From Icerya purchasi (taxonomy: Eukaryota; Arthropoda; Insecta; Hemiptera; Monophlebidae), in contig CM077115.1 in assembly GCA_039619475.1 (NCBI GenBank), forward strand, positions 300,391,756 to 300,455,755: 64,000 nucleotides of DNA. The letters are read 5' to 3'. How positions within the stretch are numbered: the stretch's first letter is position 1; every line of letters begins with the position of its first letter. Shown here one piece after another: positions 20,527 through 33,836 of this stretch. Below the pieces are notes generated by a model, which did no database searches, was not told the DNA's origin, and saw nothing but the letters and a program-made list of their open reading frames with translations. The position numbers and the translations under genes were made by a program.

Positions 20527-23500
20527 AATAGTAGACTATAGGGAACAAAGATTACAAATTAAAATTAAAATGAATTAACATACATTAGTTCTTACTATTA
20601 AAGCTCAATATCCTCCTACCATCGTCTTTAAATTTGCTGCTGCATATCACAAATGAACATTTATTTTAAAAACATTTGTTCGTAAAAACAAGATTAATAA
20701 AAATTAAAAAATTACTGTTTCTTTCAAATGTCTGTAGATGAGTATTATTGACAATAAGGGTTAAATGATTAATAAGTGAAAAATTAAAATTATAAACCGT
20801 ACGAAAATCTCTCTAATTACTAAGGAATAAAAGAAAATATTATTAATACATAAAATGTTCTAATTTAAAAAAAAAATAAAAAAAAAAAAGTTAAATGAAG
20901 AAACAACAAGAATATTAAAAGACAGCTGTTACGTTTTTTAAAATCTAGTACGGCTTTTTTTAGGATACACTAACGATCAGCCATTTGGCAAATTGCAAGA
21001 ATTAACAATATCTAAATTACGTCTGATTTTCGTTTTCTTTTCAGTCTTTTCTCGTTTTGTTAATAAAAATTTACTTTAAATAAACCGAATTGTATACACT
21101 AATTTCCAGAATCCATAAATAAATGTTTTCTACGCACACCCATGCGAAATAAAAATATACTAGCATGAAAAACGAAGCAAATATGATTAGCAAAAATCTT
21201 TTCAGTAGTCTGCCTGCATTTCAAGTTTACTGCGCTAGCCAGAAAACGACATAATTGTCTCCGTGTAAAAAATAAAACCTTCATTTGTTATTTATTATAA
21301 GAAAAGTAAAAAAATATTTCGAATTGAACTATTTTTACCCCCGATTTGAAGTGATTAAAAAAAAAAACAAAAAACAGAAAACATTATTTTATAAATAAAA
21401 TATAATTGAACATAAACGAAAAAGGCGAAGTATTTCACTAATAACCCAGTATAAGCGTATCACTTTAAAAAACAACTCCTTTACAGTGTAAGTATAATAA
21501 ATAAAATTCCGCCCTTCTAACTGCACCGTTCTAAGCAATTTCTTTTTTTTCTGTGCCTATGGGCGGGCCCTGATTTCAAATCTCTCCAAAATTTCGGTGG
21601 GCGGGGGGTGAATCCCCTCCCAAAAGTATGCCACTGGTTGCATTAACAAAATGTAAACATTTTACTGGTACATTTTTTTCTGTTATTGTCGCATTATATT
21701 CTTTATTTATTTTTATCTGATTTTAAAAAAGGTTTATATACTCGTATGTGTATTTTATTGTATCTGTAATTTTTTAAGATACAGTGAATAGGTTCAGACA
21801 AAATTTTTGTAATGAAAGAATTTCTGATTCTCGATATTTATTTATTTATTTTTAATCTTTAGTATAATTGAATGGAAGATGCTGAAATCATAATAAACTA
21901 AAAGAAAATATTAAATGTAGATATTAAAAATCTAAACCTATTAATATTCTAATAAATAAAAATGTAAATTAATTAACAGCTTTTCGAACGATAGTTTTGT
22001 ATTAAACGATTATTTAGCAAAGAACTACTGTGTCAGCAAATCATTAACCACTTTTTATTAATTTTGTTGAGTAAACCGTCAACAACCCTCCAACCATTTT
22101 TCTTTAATATCCTGAGGTAAGAATGTGTGCACAAACGGTGAAAGTTCATGCGCATTTCTGTACAAACGATGCACAAACATTTGCAACACATTTCGCAAAA
22201 AAATATTAAAGTGTTAACGTTTTAACGGTCCCCTAACCGTTATTCTCCAATATTTTAGATAGGAATATGCACAAAGGGTGCACAAATGATTACGCTATAT
22301 ACATATATGTATATATGTATTCAAAAAATATAAAACTCGGCCCTTCGGGACTCGGAAGTTGACAAGCTCCCTTCACCCCCTGGTCTAGTTCTTCTATAAT
22401 TCTTATAGAAGAGTAAACTTTTTCATTGGCTCGACGTTCGACAAAATGTTTTCGTTACATATTTCGTTAGATAAAATTGTGACATTTTTTTGGGACAAAT
22501 TTCGTAACAGGACACTTTTCCTAATGACCCCTGGCGTAAAAATGGCGTAGCCATTAATATATTAAAGTGGGGAAGGGAGGATGTTGAAATGGACCTGAAA
22601 AATAGATAGCGTTATATACCGTCCTGTATGTTTCCGTTTCGTTGAGTGTGTTTAGTGCATTCGTCGTATACAATCGTCAGTATTTCGAAGTAACCTATTT
22701 TCCCGCTTTCAGTTTGTCTTATACTTTCGTTCGTTCCGTTTTTTTGGATGACTGAAAACTCATAAGCAACATTTGAAATAGTAATTTTCGTCAGCTGCCG
22801 TTGTCGGGAAAAATTTGAAATAAAAAAATTGACTAGACCGACACCAAAATTAAACTGTGTATGTACATATATTTATATGAAGTGTTCTACTGAGTTAGCA
22901 TTGCTGTACTTACAAGATACTAAAGTGTAGTTAAATAGCACCTATAGAGAAATAATATTAAAACACAATGAACAGATGACTAGAAACAGACGTGTTTTAA
23001 AACTAAATAATTAACTGTGGAAAGCTTTGTGAAAAATTGTTAAGGCGCACCGGGAAAATTCAGGGGTAAAAGGGCGCTTTACAGCAAAGGGGCGGAGGCG
23101 GTAATAAAATTTTGAGAAAATTAGGGCGCAAAAGATAAATTAAATGCTTGGGCGCACCGGGAAAATGCCAGTTTGCCCGCTTAGCCAGTTTGTCAGTGAT
23201 CACGGCCAAATGGTTCTGATACTTAGATATTTATATCACGGCTGTATATATAAAAGATTTTTAAGTTGTTTTTTTTGGGGAGGGGGGTCACAGATCGATC
23301 AGCTAATGGTTTAATGGAACTGATTGAGAACGAATTCATTAAAAAATAGTTCTCCGTCTATCAATGTATGAATCGCTCTTTCAATTCTATCCAATGCTGG
23401 ATAAGTCTAAATTAAAGGCAGAGTTAGAAATCATTTATTCCAGAAAAGGTTTTCAATGCGTCATTGGTTATCTAATTATGCTTTCTTGATTGTAATGGAT

Positions 23501-24261
23501 TAAATAATGCTTTAATGAAACGGTTGAATTCAAATTATCGTAACCACCCCTATTTCCGAATGAGAGCGAAGTTTTTCAACTCTTAAAAGGAAAAAACAAC
23601 TTTAAGCAGTACGATGATTGAAGAAAAACTTAACGCTTTAGCAACGTCAGTGAATAACTATTTAATTCGAAATGAAATTCGCCACTCTGATGAAAAAGTG
23701 GCAGAACATTTTATTTCGGAGAAAGAATAAAAAGCTGAATTCAAATACAAAAAATCGTAATTTTTTTTTTCTCTGTCCTTTTTTTTATCACTCTGAATGA
23801 ATTAATTTAAATGTTAAATGAATACATTAAATATCTCACCTTAATTCAATTCGATATTATACCAATGCATATATATATATATCTTCTCATCCAAACAATT
23901 CCTTGATCACTCAAGAACGTGTGTTAGCATAACTAGAAGTTCGCTAAATCCGGATTTTTTATACAATGTCCAGAAATTTCATATAATAAAGCAAGTAGCA
24001 TTAAGCAATATATGTATTAACGAAATCGGTGTTTTTCCTGATGATTACGTGTGTTATTAGCGATATGTAAAATTCACAAATCTATATAACGTACAGATGT
24101 TTCGAATAATTCAGATAACATGCGCTGCGTAGAAAAAAAAGTCTTAGTGTCCAATAACTTCGTGTAATATTAATAAGATTGTTTTTGGAATTGATAACGG
24201 CTTGCTCATACGGTTGTGTTTATGTTTAAAAATGTATGCCGGTAACTGATAGTCGAATAAC
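20527..24261. other. Gene-free stretch with small repeat pieces
   Basis: No gene recognised. Near 21550-21636 there is a G/C-rich terminal fragment whose right end reads CAGTGGCATACTTTTGGGAG on the minus strand, a hAT-like end without an identified partner. At 23043-23167 the motif GGCGCACCGGGAAAAT occurs twice in direct orientation about 115 bp apart. The rest is AT-rich. Confidence 0.45.
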
Positions 24262-25084
24262 GGTCTTTAAAATGTACGTGTAGTTAAATTAAAAGGCATG
24301 CACTGAAACGTTTTTTTTCCCGTAACTTCGAACTACAATACACTCTGCAAAAATTGATCTAGCGTAGGAGGAGAAGCATATTCTGCGATGACAATGTTCC
24401 CAAAAAATAGACACATTTGAATTCGCTCCATTAAAACTTAACATGTCGATTGAAAATTAATTTTAAATATCAATGATTTTCTTTTTAAAAACACGGTCCG
24501 GAACGAAGTTTTTTTAATTCTCTGAATTAACAAGTGCAGCGCGGTTCAAAAATTCCCGAAAAGATACAAAATTAAAATCGGTGAATTTTTAATATTTCTG
24601 CAAACTAACTGGAAACAAATGGTTGCCGTGTTTATGAAAAAAGTAAAATACATTTCTACCGTTCGCTTTAAAGTTCGCATATTTTTTTACTGTAAACATT
24701 GTTGTATAAAAATATGATCATTACTATTATCTTTCATCTAGTAATTTTAAAACTCAATAAAGACAAGAGTTACAGTTATTGATCATTAGAATTGCTAAGG
24801 AAGGGAAGGGCAAATTTAATGACCACGACTAATATATTTCGATTCACCCTTCCTGTCGTATTTTATTTGCTATGAACCGAAAAAAAATCCAAAATTAGCA
24901 ATTAAAAATCGCCTTGATTTTTTTCTTGTAAACGTTAGTTTATAATCAACCTGTTCTAATCATCCATAATTCGCTATCATTTGAATTAAAAGAGAGAAAA
25001 AAACAACTAATCAGTAATTATTGGCATACACAAGGCAAAAAAAGAAATGATCAAAAAGGGTGTTGCCAACTTATTCCTAAAGTA

Positions 25085-25128
25085 TATTTATAGCGGTTAA
25101 TTAACACGCGTTTATATTATTATCAGTT
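25085..25128 (+). promoter_or_regulatory. Putative core promoter of the first cystatin-cathepsin gene
   Basis: TATTTATA at 25085-25092 and an arthropod-type initiator TCAGTT at 25123-25128. The same pair with nearly the same spacing recurs in copy B (46372 and 46409). The TATA to initiator distance (about 39 bp) is somewhat longer than the usual 30, so the exact start site is uncertain. Confidence 0.45.
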
Positions 25129-25289
25129 ACATTAGTTCAAATTAGTCCCTAGTTTATTCTTTATCCGATAAAAAAAACAGTATTTGTAGTGCATTGGAAA
25201 TCTTTCGGCAGTAATAACCGGTTGTTATAATCCGTTCTAACGAAACTACAATTTTTCGCTTATTCTTGACAATACTTGGAAAAATCGTA

Positions 25290-26600
25290 ATGTATTTGGC
25301 ATTGTTAATGACGTTACTGTCTGTCGTGAATTACGGTTACTATGCGAATAGTGATGAATTCGGCGAATTGCTTGCAAAACAGCTTGTCGGAAGAGTAAAA
25401 GAACCGTTTGCCTATGGATCGCGTTCACGAATAGTGACAGAAGTTATCGGTTGGACGCAAACTGTCGCAGAGTCGACCAACAGGTTGTCGTACGACGTGA
25501 CAATGAGAGTGTGTGAAAAAAATGATATCCAGCCATCACTGCCAGGGGAGGAAGTGGAAAATCACTGTCAGACTTGCGAGAGCACTGTAACGGTACAGAA
25601 AGCGCCTTTCAAAATCTTAGAGGAGATGGATAACGGCTGTGATGACGGTGGTTCCAGCGATAATAGCGAAGGAGAATTCCGGAGTAGTTTCGAAAAATTC
25701 ATAAAAAAATACGACAAGATGTACGAAAACGAAGACGTCAAAGAAAAAAAATTTCGTATATTCCAGGAAAACGTGGCCACGATGGAACGTCTGCAGAAAA
25801 CTGAAACGGGAACAGCTAAATACGGCATTACAAAGTTCTCAGATTTAACTGATGAAGAATTTCGTCGCTTCTACACCGGTTATCGTGCTGATTTCGATTA
25901 TCATCATCAACCAACGGACTATACATTTCATAACGAGACGTTGCCAAATGGCGTTGACTGGAGGGAGAAAGACGTCGTTACTCCTGTGAAAGATCAAGGA
26001 AAGTGTGGTTCTTGTTGGGCGTTCACCACTGTCGGAGTCGTGGAATCGCAATACGCTATAAAGTACGAAAAACAAATATTACTATCTGAACAGGAATTAA
26101 TCGATTGCGACAAAAGAGACAAGGGTTGCAATGGCGGCACAATGCCGAATGCTTATAGAGCTATCAAGTTCGATCTTGGCGGCTTGGAACAAGAATCCGA
26201 TTATCCGTACAACGCTACTAAGCAGAACTGTAACCTGCAGAAAGGGAAATTCGTAGTCACAGTAACTGGTTTTAAAAATATTGCGCCGGTGGAAAGTAGG
26301 ATAGCTAAACAACTGGAACTTTTCGGCCCAATTGCTGCCGCAGTAAACAGTAAACTACTTAAACAATATGAAGGTGGTATCATCAGTAACAAATGCGAAG
26401 GTAATGTCGATCACGCGATTTTAATTGTTGGTTTCGGAGAAGAACAGAACCCACAAAATGGCCAGGTATTGCCTTATTGGATAATTAAAAATAGTTGGGG
26501 CACCAAGTGGGGAGAAGGTGGATATTTCCGATTACGTCGAGGGGTCAACCTTTGCGGTATTGCAAGTCATCCGTCAATCGTATCTGTACAGAAATATTAA
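25290..26600 (+). CDS. Secreted cystatin-propeptide-cathepsin fusion protease (cathepsin F-like), gene A
   Basis: 436 residues from ATG 25290; an upstream TTG in the same frame is not a start. Residues 1-20 are a signal peptide. Residues 22-117 are a cystatin-like domain, with QTVAES (57-62) in the place of the cystatin QVVAG loop and four cysteines (75, 93, 96, 117). Residues 130-200 are an I29 propeptide (YENEDVKEKKFRIFQEN; YGITKFSDLTDEEF). Residues 218-436 are the papain-like mature enzyme. Catalytic residues are all present: Q236, C242 (QGKCGSCWAF), H375 (VDHAILIVGFG), N401 (IKNSWGTKWGEGGYF), plus GCNGG (279-283). The order matches cathepsin F-type enzymes, which digest proteins in lysosomes or gut after propeptide removal. 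The gene has no intron, unusual for this family. It lies inside duplication copy A with no other gene within 20 kb. Probably functional. Confidence 0.93.
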   Translation: MYLALLMTLLSVVNYGYYANSDEFGELLAKQLVGRVKEPFAYGSRSRIVTEVIGWTQTVAESTNRLSYDVTMRVCEKNDIQPSLPGEEVENHCQTCESTVTVQKAPFKILEEMDNGCDDGGSSDNSEGEFRSSFEKFIKKYDKMYENEDVKEKKFRIFQENVATMERLQKTETGTAKYGITKFSDLTDEEFRRFYTGYRADFDYHHQPTDYTFHNETLPNGVDWREKDVVTPVKDQGKCGSCWAFTTVGVVESQYAIKYEKQILLSEQELIDCDKRDKGCNGGTMPNAYRAIKFDLGGLEQESDYPYNATKQNCNLQKGKFVVTVTGFKNIAPVESRIAKQLELFGPIAAAVNSKLLKQYEGGIISNKCEGNVDHAILIVGFGEEQNPQNGQVLPYWIIKNSWGTKWGEGGYFRLRRGVNLCGIASHPSIVSVQKY

Positions 26601-26731
26601 TAAAGTTTTTTTTCTACACGAATAAAATGAAGCGAATGTCGACATTTCTCGATAAAGATAGAACTTCACATATTCAGAAATATAATAACTAACAACAGCA
26701 CTAGGTAAATCAATTTGAACAATGCAATAAA
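26599..26731 (+). terminator. Poly(A) signals of gene A
   Basis: AATAAA occurs at 26599-26604 (overlapping the stop codon), 26621-26626 and 26726-26731. The second is conserved in copy B (ACACGAATAAAATGA). Confidence 0.55.
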
Positions 26732-28200
26732 CATATATATTTCAATTTAGTTTATTATTCTATTTAAGTTTTTCCTTTTTGCAACCGACTCATTATTAAT
26801 CCTTTCATTCTTTTTTCACCATAAAATATTCTCCGGTACTTCATTTAGCATCTTCGTTTATATCTATTTGAACCCCTATATTTCTTCTTAGTTTTTTTTT
26901 TTTTTTTGGTAACTTACATTGTAATCTATTACTTTATGTTTTATTATTTCTCTGCGTACGAGATTTCCTAGCTATATCTCGTACCTGAGTTTCATATCTT
27001 AATTTTGATTTTGCTGGTTGGTAACGTTCTGCGATTAAAATAATTTTGCTTACGCGATTTCCTTAGGTACATAACGACAGCATTATGAATTTCTTTTTTT
27101 TTTTTTTAAACGTTGTTAATACGTATAACCCCTTTTGTCTATTCTAACCCTCAGATATTTGTAGAAATGCCTCTATAATTGTACAATCTAATTTTTTGTA
27201 ATTTACACTTTTCAACATCCATTTGTATGTGCATTATTATTTTAGATATTCGTATTTCTACCGAGTCATTAATTGGCAGTAGCCTTAGGTTAGTGTTCAT
27301 TGAATTTATTATGAAATTATTAGCACCTGTCCATTTATTCCCTGTTAACAAATCATGCTGCGCTTTGATTTTTACTTCCTTTAATAGTTTACACGCTGCT
27401 AATGTGACCGTATCATCCACAAATACAAACTTGTCATAATGTAACAGATGTGTGTTTTTTTTGTGTTTTTTTTTTTTAAATGCAGCATTGGATTATATAT
27501 ATATAGATTGGAGCCAGGTTACTTCTTTGTAGAATACCCACTCCCTTTCTCTTTAGATTTCTAATTTAAAGTATACTTACAAAATTGTTCGCTAAATAAT
27601 TACTTTCAAATATTATGCATGTACACATGTAATAATTAATCAATTCGTCATGCGTTGAACGAAAAAAAAAAAACCGAAAAATTCATAATAAATTTATCCA
27701 TTGACTAATTTCATTTTTAGGCCGTACTTTTACTTATTAATCGTTCAAGAAGATTACGATATCCCTAATTAGGTTTCGTCGTAATCGAAGTTTAAATATT
27801 ATAAACTGATAATTAGCTACCTTTTATCTCGGTAATCAGAAATGTGCCGATTCGATCTACCTCTCGCTTATGAAATTAATCAGCAAACTCCACTCCGTCG
27901 TAGTAATTTCTTCAGAGAATTTTCCGGTACAACTTAAACCTTAAATGTTATGAAAATAATCAAAAAAAATAAAAATAAAGCAAAAGCGTGTTAAAAATAA
28001 TTAATAAAACGCGACAAAATCAAATGCCGCAAGCAAAATACTGAATTATTAAAAGCAATGTTAAAAAACGGCCAAGTATTAAATGACCGAATACTTTTTA
28101 CGAACCTCTAAAGTATCATAATGCACGAGAAAATAAAATAAATCATAACTTTGGAGACCGTGAAGACTGGCAAGAAAAAGAATGCTTAAAATTAATTTAA

Positions 28201-29459
28201 TTGTTGCAATGAATTCAAAATTGTTCTTTATACGGTAATAGAAATTATTATTTCTTTTTCGATTTACTCTTATTTGTTTCTTTGAGCTCGGTCAATGTTT
28301 TTGTTCATTCTTCTCAAAGTCAAGTATTTTAGTTTTACTAATTTCTATAAGCGTCAATTTTACAATTAAGTCTATTTATTTAACCGCGGTTCTTTTTGAA
28401 TGTAGCCGAACTTTTGACGGTTGCAAAAATGACTTTGTAAAATAACTTTCGAAAATTCTAAATGCATACAAATATACTTTTATCTTTACGTTAAGAAATT
28501 TATTACATTTTATAACATCGAAAAAGCAACGAAAAGAATCAAACACATCAAATACTTTTTCGGTCGTTTCTTCGGGATGAAGAATATTGCTATTTGCCGA
28601 CAATTTTAATATCCCCCTAAATGTTATCTGTATTTTTGTTTTTTTTTTGTTTTTTCAATAAGTGATTATAATATTTAAGCATGTGTTCAGTGAAAATTGA
28701 TGCCGCATGTAAGAAGAAACAAGCCACCAGATCTGGCTTATACCATTAACGTATAATGGGATTTTTCGTTACTGGATGAAGAAACAGTTTGTTATTACAT
28801 TCCAAGTGTTAGTAATATTTATTGACGGCTTACCAACTAGGGATAAATTTAGTAAAGTGAGTAAATAAGAAAAGAAAATTCTTGAGCGTACTATTACAGT
28901 CCGACTAAATGAAGCTATGTGTATTTAAACAGAAATACTTCTCTGTTTAATTTTTTCACAAGAAATTTCAAATTTAAAAAAACTGAAACTCGAAAAGAGG
29001 CAATAGTTCCGGATGAAAATACCACGAACGATTTCAAAAATTATCCCAGACGATCCATTAAATCAAAAATTTACGATTGGCCAAAGAGTATGTGTACTCC
29101 TTTGACTATTCGTTGCTGCACAGAAAAAAATCGTTACGAAATTTACTATACTAAATGTTGTAAAGATATCTTTTCGGTAACGTCGGGGTAATGAAATCTA
29201 TACATTACATTTAGTATCGAATAACATTACATTTTAGCTCGATGCGGTTCGGACATTGTAGTTAGTACAAAATGGTAACATTTATAATTATTTTTATTGG
29301 TTCGAGTTCTTACTTCAGAATTATTTTCGCAAATATGTAAGGTAAACCATTATGTTGGTTCAACGGAGAAAAGTGTATATACACTTTTTTCTGAAATACA
29401 TTTTTTTTCATTTTAGGATTAATTTTAGCTCTCTTTATTATTACCGATTGTAATCCTAA
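28201..29459. other. Gene-free stretch
   Basis: Short frames at 28603-28376 (minus) and 28919-29191 (plus, beginning with GTG and containing no ATG at its start) have no recognisable domains. Nothing else is seen. Confidence 0.4.
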
Positions 29460-29530
29460 ACGTCGTAGCTAGACTCCATTCGCAATGCTAAAATTGATAC
29501 TTTGCAACGCGACACGATCATACCAATTTT
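29460..29530. repeat. Left arm of a 2-kb inverted-repeat pair
   Basis: CTAGACTCCATTCGCAATGC and AAATTGATACTTTGCAACGC are reverse-complemented almost exactly at 31388-31460. The inner part (TTTGCAACGCGACACGATC) occurs a third time at about 40577-40595. Confidence 0.8.
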
Positions 29531-30426
29531 TTTGCTTTTTTCCATATCCGCGCCAGTAGATTGCGCCAGCAGATGTTAGCTGTACGCTTGATGTCCTAAA
29601 AATGTTAACAATTAACATTTAGCCAGTTTTGCTGTAACTATGGAAGTTTGAATTTCAGTGTTCTAATATATTATAAAGTGTATGATCACACATGTATTAC
29701 ATAGTTATATTAATTGCATCCGAAAGCACAACTATGAGTACTGTATGATATATTCTACTACATTACTCTTTGTATTGTAATCGATATAAAAAGTAAAGTT
29801 TTATAGTTAAACTTTAATTTGAAAAAGTTCGGATATTACACGATATTAATCCATCGAGCGAAAGATTATATTTACAAAATAGAGTTATAAAAGCGACTGA
29901 CAATGAACATTTGAGAAATTATCTTCTATATGCAGTATGCAATGGTTTTTAAATCATGGTTTCAACATTATAGGGGTTTGAATATTAAAAAAAAAGTTGT
30001 CGATTTATAAATGCATAGTTAAAACATTACAGTTATTATTTAAATATACCCGTATGGTTACGAATTTTTTTAAGAAGCATTTTGTAATAATAACGATGAG
30101 CAGAAATAATGGTAATAAATGAAATAAAGAATTAAAGGGAAATAAAGTTCAGAAAAAATCTTACGGCAATACAACAAATTATTCAACTAACAACAATCTC
30201 AGAAACCATAATTATACTCTCGAACGTAGAAGAAATGTTGTCTATTATTTATGAACTTATTTTCTATAGTACATCGAAAAATGTAATACAAACTGAGACA
30301 CAGGATTTCGGAAGTAATTAAGGTGCTTTAAAAAAATTTAATGGTAAACGATCTTTACATAATGTTTGCAATTACATTCAGTTAAAAGTTGTGTCTATTT
30401 AAACATTATCATTAAATACATATTCA

Positions 30427-30721
30427 CATGGGCGTCGCCAGCGGGTGGCAGGGAGGGGCAGCTGCCCCCCCTGGAGCCTTGAAACCTTTTAATCAACTAG
30501 CATTGATGAGTATTCATAGGCGCGTAATCATGGACAATTTGCTAGAAACCCACGAAAATTACGTTTTAATTAATTCTTGTTTAATAAAATATTAAGCCTT
30601 TACAACTTATAAATTTTATTTTCCTTATAACTCATATCCTCTTTCTATTATCGTGCCCTCCCCCCCAGCTACTGGCAACTCATTTTGCCCCTCCCTGGCT
30701 CATCGGCTGGCGACGCCCTTG
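30427..30721 (+). mobile_element. hAT-type MITE, family N, copy 1
   Basis: Ends CATGGGCGTCGCCAGC and, on the other strand, CAAGGGCGTCGCCAGC. A perfect 8-bp target duplication CATATTCA lies at 30419-30426 and 30722-30729. G/C-rich ends surround an AT-rich core. Related in inverted orientation to 35851-36166. The spacers on either side (29531-30426, 30722-31387) contain no gene. Confidence 0.9.
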
Positions 30722-31254
30722 CATATTCAGATATGCAAATACAAAAACAGAATTATGCAAATGTAAGTTAATGTACAATTATGATAAGGAAGACGCGTCT
30801 TTTTATAAATAAGTAAATAAAAACTCGCAAAGCATTAACGATTTTAATAAAATGTTATGTGACTTCCGACGGCTAATCTCTGTGGAAATTGTTCACATAA
30901 ATAATTTTTTTTAAATCATTTTCTCCCGAAAATAATTATTAAATTTATGTTTACTTCGGTTGAAATTATAGTTTTGCTTTTCCCTCCAATTCACATCTTT
31001 TTTTAAACCTTCGCTTTTTTTCACATAATTATAATAAACTAGTTTTATTTTTACAATTTTTATTTTGCACGTATTTATTTTAAATAATCTTAAGTTAAAG
31101 TTAGTAGTAAGTGTATAAAGAATATTTCACATCGTTTAAAAATAAAACAACTATTAATACTCTCTACATAATTTATTATAACATTAAGAAAATTTTTCGA
31201 ATATAAAATACGTAACATTTGTTTAAGTATTTTAAAAAAAAAGATAACTCCGTT

Positions 31255-31335
31255 GTTGATTTTGACCTCCAGCACACGCATGTGATACTGAATGCCTTAA
31301 GGATTAGACTCGCATACATTACCACTAGACCACTA
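31255..31335 (-). ncRNA. Possible tRNA-derived SINE head, degenerate
   Basis: On the minus strand TGGTCTAGTGG (A-box-like, 31332-31322) is followed about 60 nt later by GGTCAAAATCA (B-box-like). No cloverleaf could be drawn with confidence. Likely a relic of a tRNA-derived SINE if real. Confidence 0.25.
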
Positions 31336-31387
31336 TTTCATTTGGACAATTAGGTCTAAAATATTGTAATATAGTATTATATATAAA

Positions 31388-31460
31388 AACAGTGCGATCG
31401 TGAAGCATTGCAAAGTATCAATTTTAGCATTGCGAATGGAGTCTAGCAACGTCGTAAAGA
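31388..31460. repeat. Right arm of the 2-kb inverted-repeat pair
   Basis: GCATTGCAAAGTATCAATTT and TAGCATTGCGAATGGAGTCT are the complement of 29460-29530. It may be a terminal repeat of an element interrupted by the family N MITE. Confidence 0.8.
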
Positions 31461-32159
31461 AAATATGCGCAGCAGCATGGAGAATGACCAGTAGTGAATT
31501 AAAGATTCACGGGGCCCGGGGCTAATCTTGAATAAAGGGCCCCCTTCGAAGAAAAAATTATCAAAAAGCTCAGTATTATATATGTGCAAACAAGCGAGAA
31601 AAAAAAAAAAACCTACTGCGTACAAATGGTTGACTAATAAAATTAAAATTATGCTCTCTTTGCAAAATCAACTTTTTTACTCTAACAAACTAAAAACTAC
31701 ATAAATTGAACGTCAAATAGGGAATTTTATATATACATATTATACACACACACATATGTTAATATTTGTAATTTTTTATTTATAACAGTACGTTTTCGTT
31801 TTCCACAAAAAATATTTTTATCATGTTCTTTTCTTTATGTAAATTAGACATGCGTGTTTAAAATTCCATAATTGTTTATGTGATCAGAAAAAAATGAATG
31901 AAATAGTATTTTTCGAAATATAAATACATTTATAAAATTAGCAATCGATTAAAGCTCGTTTTTACTTTAAATAATTTTTATACAGTTCTAAATAAAACGT
32001 ATTAACTTTCAATAAAAATAAAAAATGAAATATTGTTAAAATTAAGAATATTTCGGGTCGTAAAAGCTTTTTTACATAAAAAGATTGACAACGTTTGAAA
32101 AGGTATCAATATTTGTTATCAATCGATTTGTGGAATGTTTATTTATTATTCATAACGTA
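31461..32159. other. AT-rich spacer with a hAT-like G/C patch
   Basis: 31510-31550 holds GGGGCCCGGGGC and AAGGGCCCCC, resembling MITE ends, without a partner. No gene seen. Confidence 0.35.
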
Positions 32160-33836
32160 TATTTTTTTTTTTTTAAATAAATAAGTTGTGGGTCTCACTA
32201 GGCAAGTATTCCCGTTGCGTGAGTGCCCAACACTCTTATTATCGTTTATTCTAGTAAACAAAATTACAATTAATCATTCTTACTACTTAGATCGAACGTA
32301 TTAAACCAATAAAATAAAAATAAAATATATCAATCGACGCAAATATATATATATGAATTACAAAATAATACACCCATACACAGAAGACGTTTATATATTG
32401 GACATTGCATACATTAATGTACAGGAAAGAAAAAAGAAAAGGAAACTGGTAAATAAATGGTCTAAAAGAGTCCGAAAAAAATGAAACAATAAAAATAAAG
32501 GGAAAAGAGGATGCAGCAAAATCCCTTAATCTTTGCACCATTCTTTCAACCACTTCCTCACTTCCCTCTTCCATACACCAATTTGTTTTTGGTTTATTAT
32601 GTGACTGGGCATAGTACTCATTAATTCAATTAAAACCGAATCATCTGTATTGTCGATTCGTAGATTTACCTCTCTAGGATGAATGTAACAGGTATCATTT
32701 TGATTCCTTGTTAGTCGAGTTTTTGGTCTGGAAGGTAACTTGACGTTATTGTCTTTAAATTGAAGTAGTCTGTAATAATAATAATAATGCATTTTCGGAG
32801 ACATTTCATTATTTTCCTTCCACCAGGTTGATGTAGTATCACTCCGCTTCCAATGGGGTAGTATAAGTTTCAAACACCTTTTCTAAATTTTACCTATTTT
32901 ATTGATTTCCGTTTTTTTTAGCCTCTCATAATATATTTGAATTCCATATAAAATTCTAGACATTATTAATGCATTAAAGTATATCCGTAATATCCCATAT
33001 GAAAGAACCGTCTTCAGTTTATATAACGCTGGAATTGACTGTCTTACTTTCGAATTTAAGTTTTGTATGTGCTTTTTCCAGTTCAATGATTTATCGATAT
33101 ATATTCCTAGGTATTTAAAATCTGTTACGATCACTAGAGGTGGACATGAACATGGGTGAGTGATTTCATTCCCGTACCGTTCATGTAAGCATTCGTTATT
33201 ATGTATACTGATTCGCGGGTGGTAACTCATATGTTTAGAGATATTACGAATATGGAGTAGTTTTGATTTATTTACATTTATACATAACCTCCTATCATGC
33301 GCCCATTTACTGAGATTATCGACATCCTGCTGCAGTAATTTTTTCGCCATTTCCAGATTTTTATGTTCCATTAATAATGGCGATGTCATCGGCAAATACA
33401 TAAACCTTTGCATTTTTGATGTGCTTATATAATGAGTTCGTGTATATAAGAAATAGAATAGGAGCCAGTATTGTACCCTGACCTACTCCATATCGATTCA
33501 CCTTTTCATTACTAATATTACCTGAAATTTTTCCTACGCTTCTCCTGTTTTGTAGATAATTCTTAAACCACAATAGTTGATTATTTACAATGCCCCTATC
33601 TTCTAAATCTTTAATAAGCAGATCATGGTCAACAGATCAAAAGCTTTCGCTAGGTCTATAAAGGTAATGATAAATTGGTTCCCCCTCGATAGTCCTGTGT
33701 TTATCGCGTTTACAAAAGTTCTTAATAAAGTAACGGTGAATCTTTTTTCTCTAAATCCCCCCTTATTCACTTTTTTAACACAGTGAATAGATTTATTGTA
33801 GAGAACATTTTTGTAAATATTCATTTTGTGTAGCAT
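32160..33836 (-). pseudogene. LINE ORF2 reverse transcriptase, broken (Jockey/CR1-like)
   Basis: Four minus-strand pieces read in order. 33836-33603 has FIITFIDLAKAFD (first catalytic Asp region). 33573-33361 has GVGQGTILAPILFLIYTNSL and VYVFADDIAI (catalytic FADD). 33413-32883 has the thumb with KYLGIYIDKSLNWKKHI. 32873-32526 has the C-terminal tail (HWKRSDTTSTWW...). The frame changes between the first and second pieces and again before the third; a stop separates the third and fourth. The 3' end carries a tail seen as the T-run at about 32163-32174. The catalytic Asp pair is intact, so decay is recent to moderate. The 5' half, including the endonuclease, is missing. Confidence 0.88.

Larger units (their letters stand above)
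24262..28200 (+). repeat. Segmental duplication, copy A
   Basis: Corresponds in the same orientation to 45515-49981. Matching landmarks include the upstream block around 24710-24790, the TATA-like and initiator elements, the whole cathepsin gene, the TATCTCGTAC...TTTCATATCTTAATT block (about 26980), and a 3' block ending near 28200. Copy B carries extra sequence in its 3' flank, including about 48017-48245. Similarity fades abruptly at both ends. Confidence 0.85.

Noticed and set aside
25266..25289. Upstream in-frame extension of gene A (and the same at 46538-46561 in gene B)
   Set aside because: The extra codons begin with TTG, not ATG, and the ATGs at 25290 and 46562 start clear signal peptides.
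28919..29191. 90-codon + strand frame with several Cys and basic residues
   Set aside because: It starts at GTG, with no suitable ATG, and has no recognisable domain.
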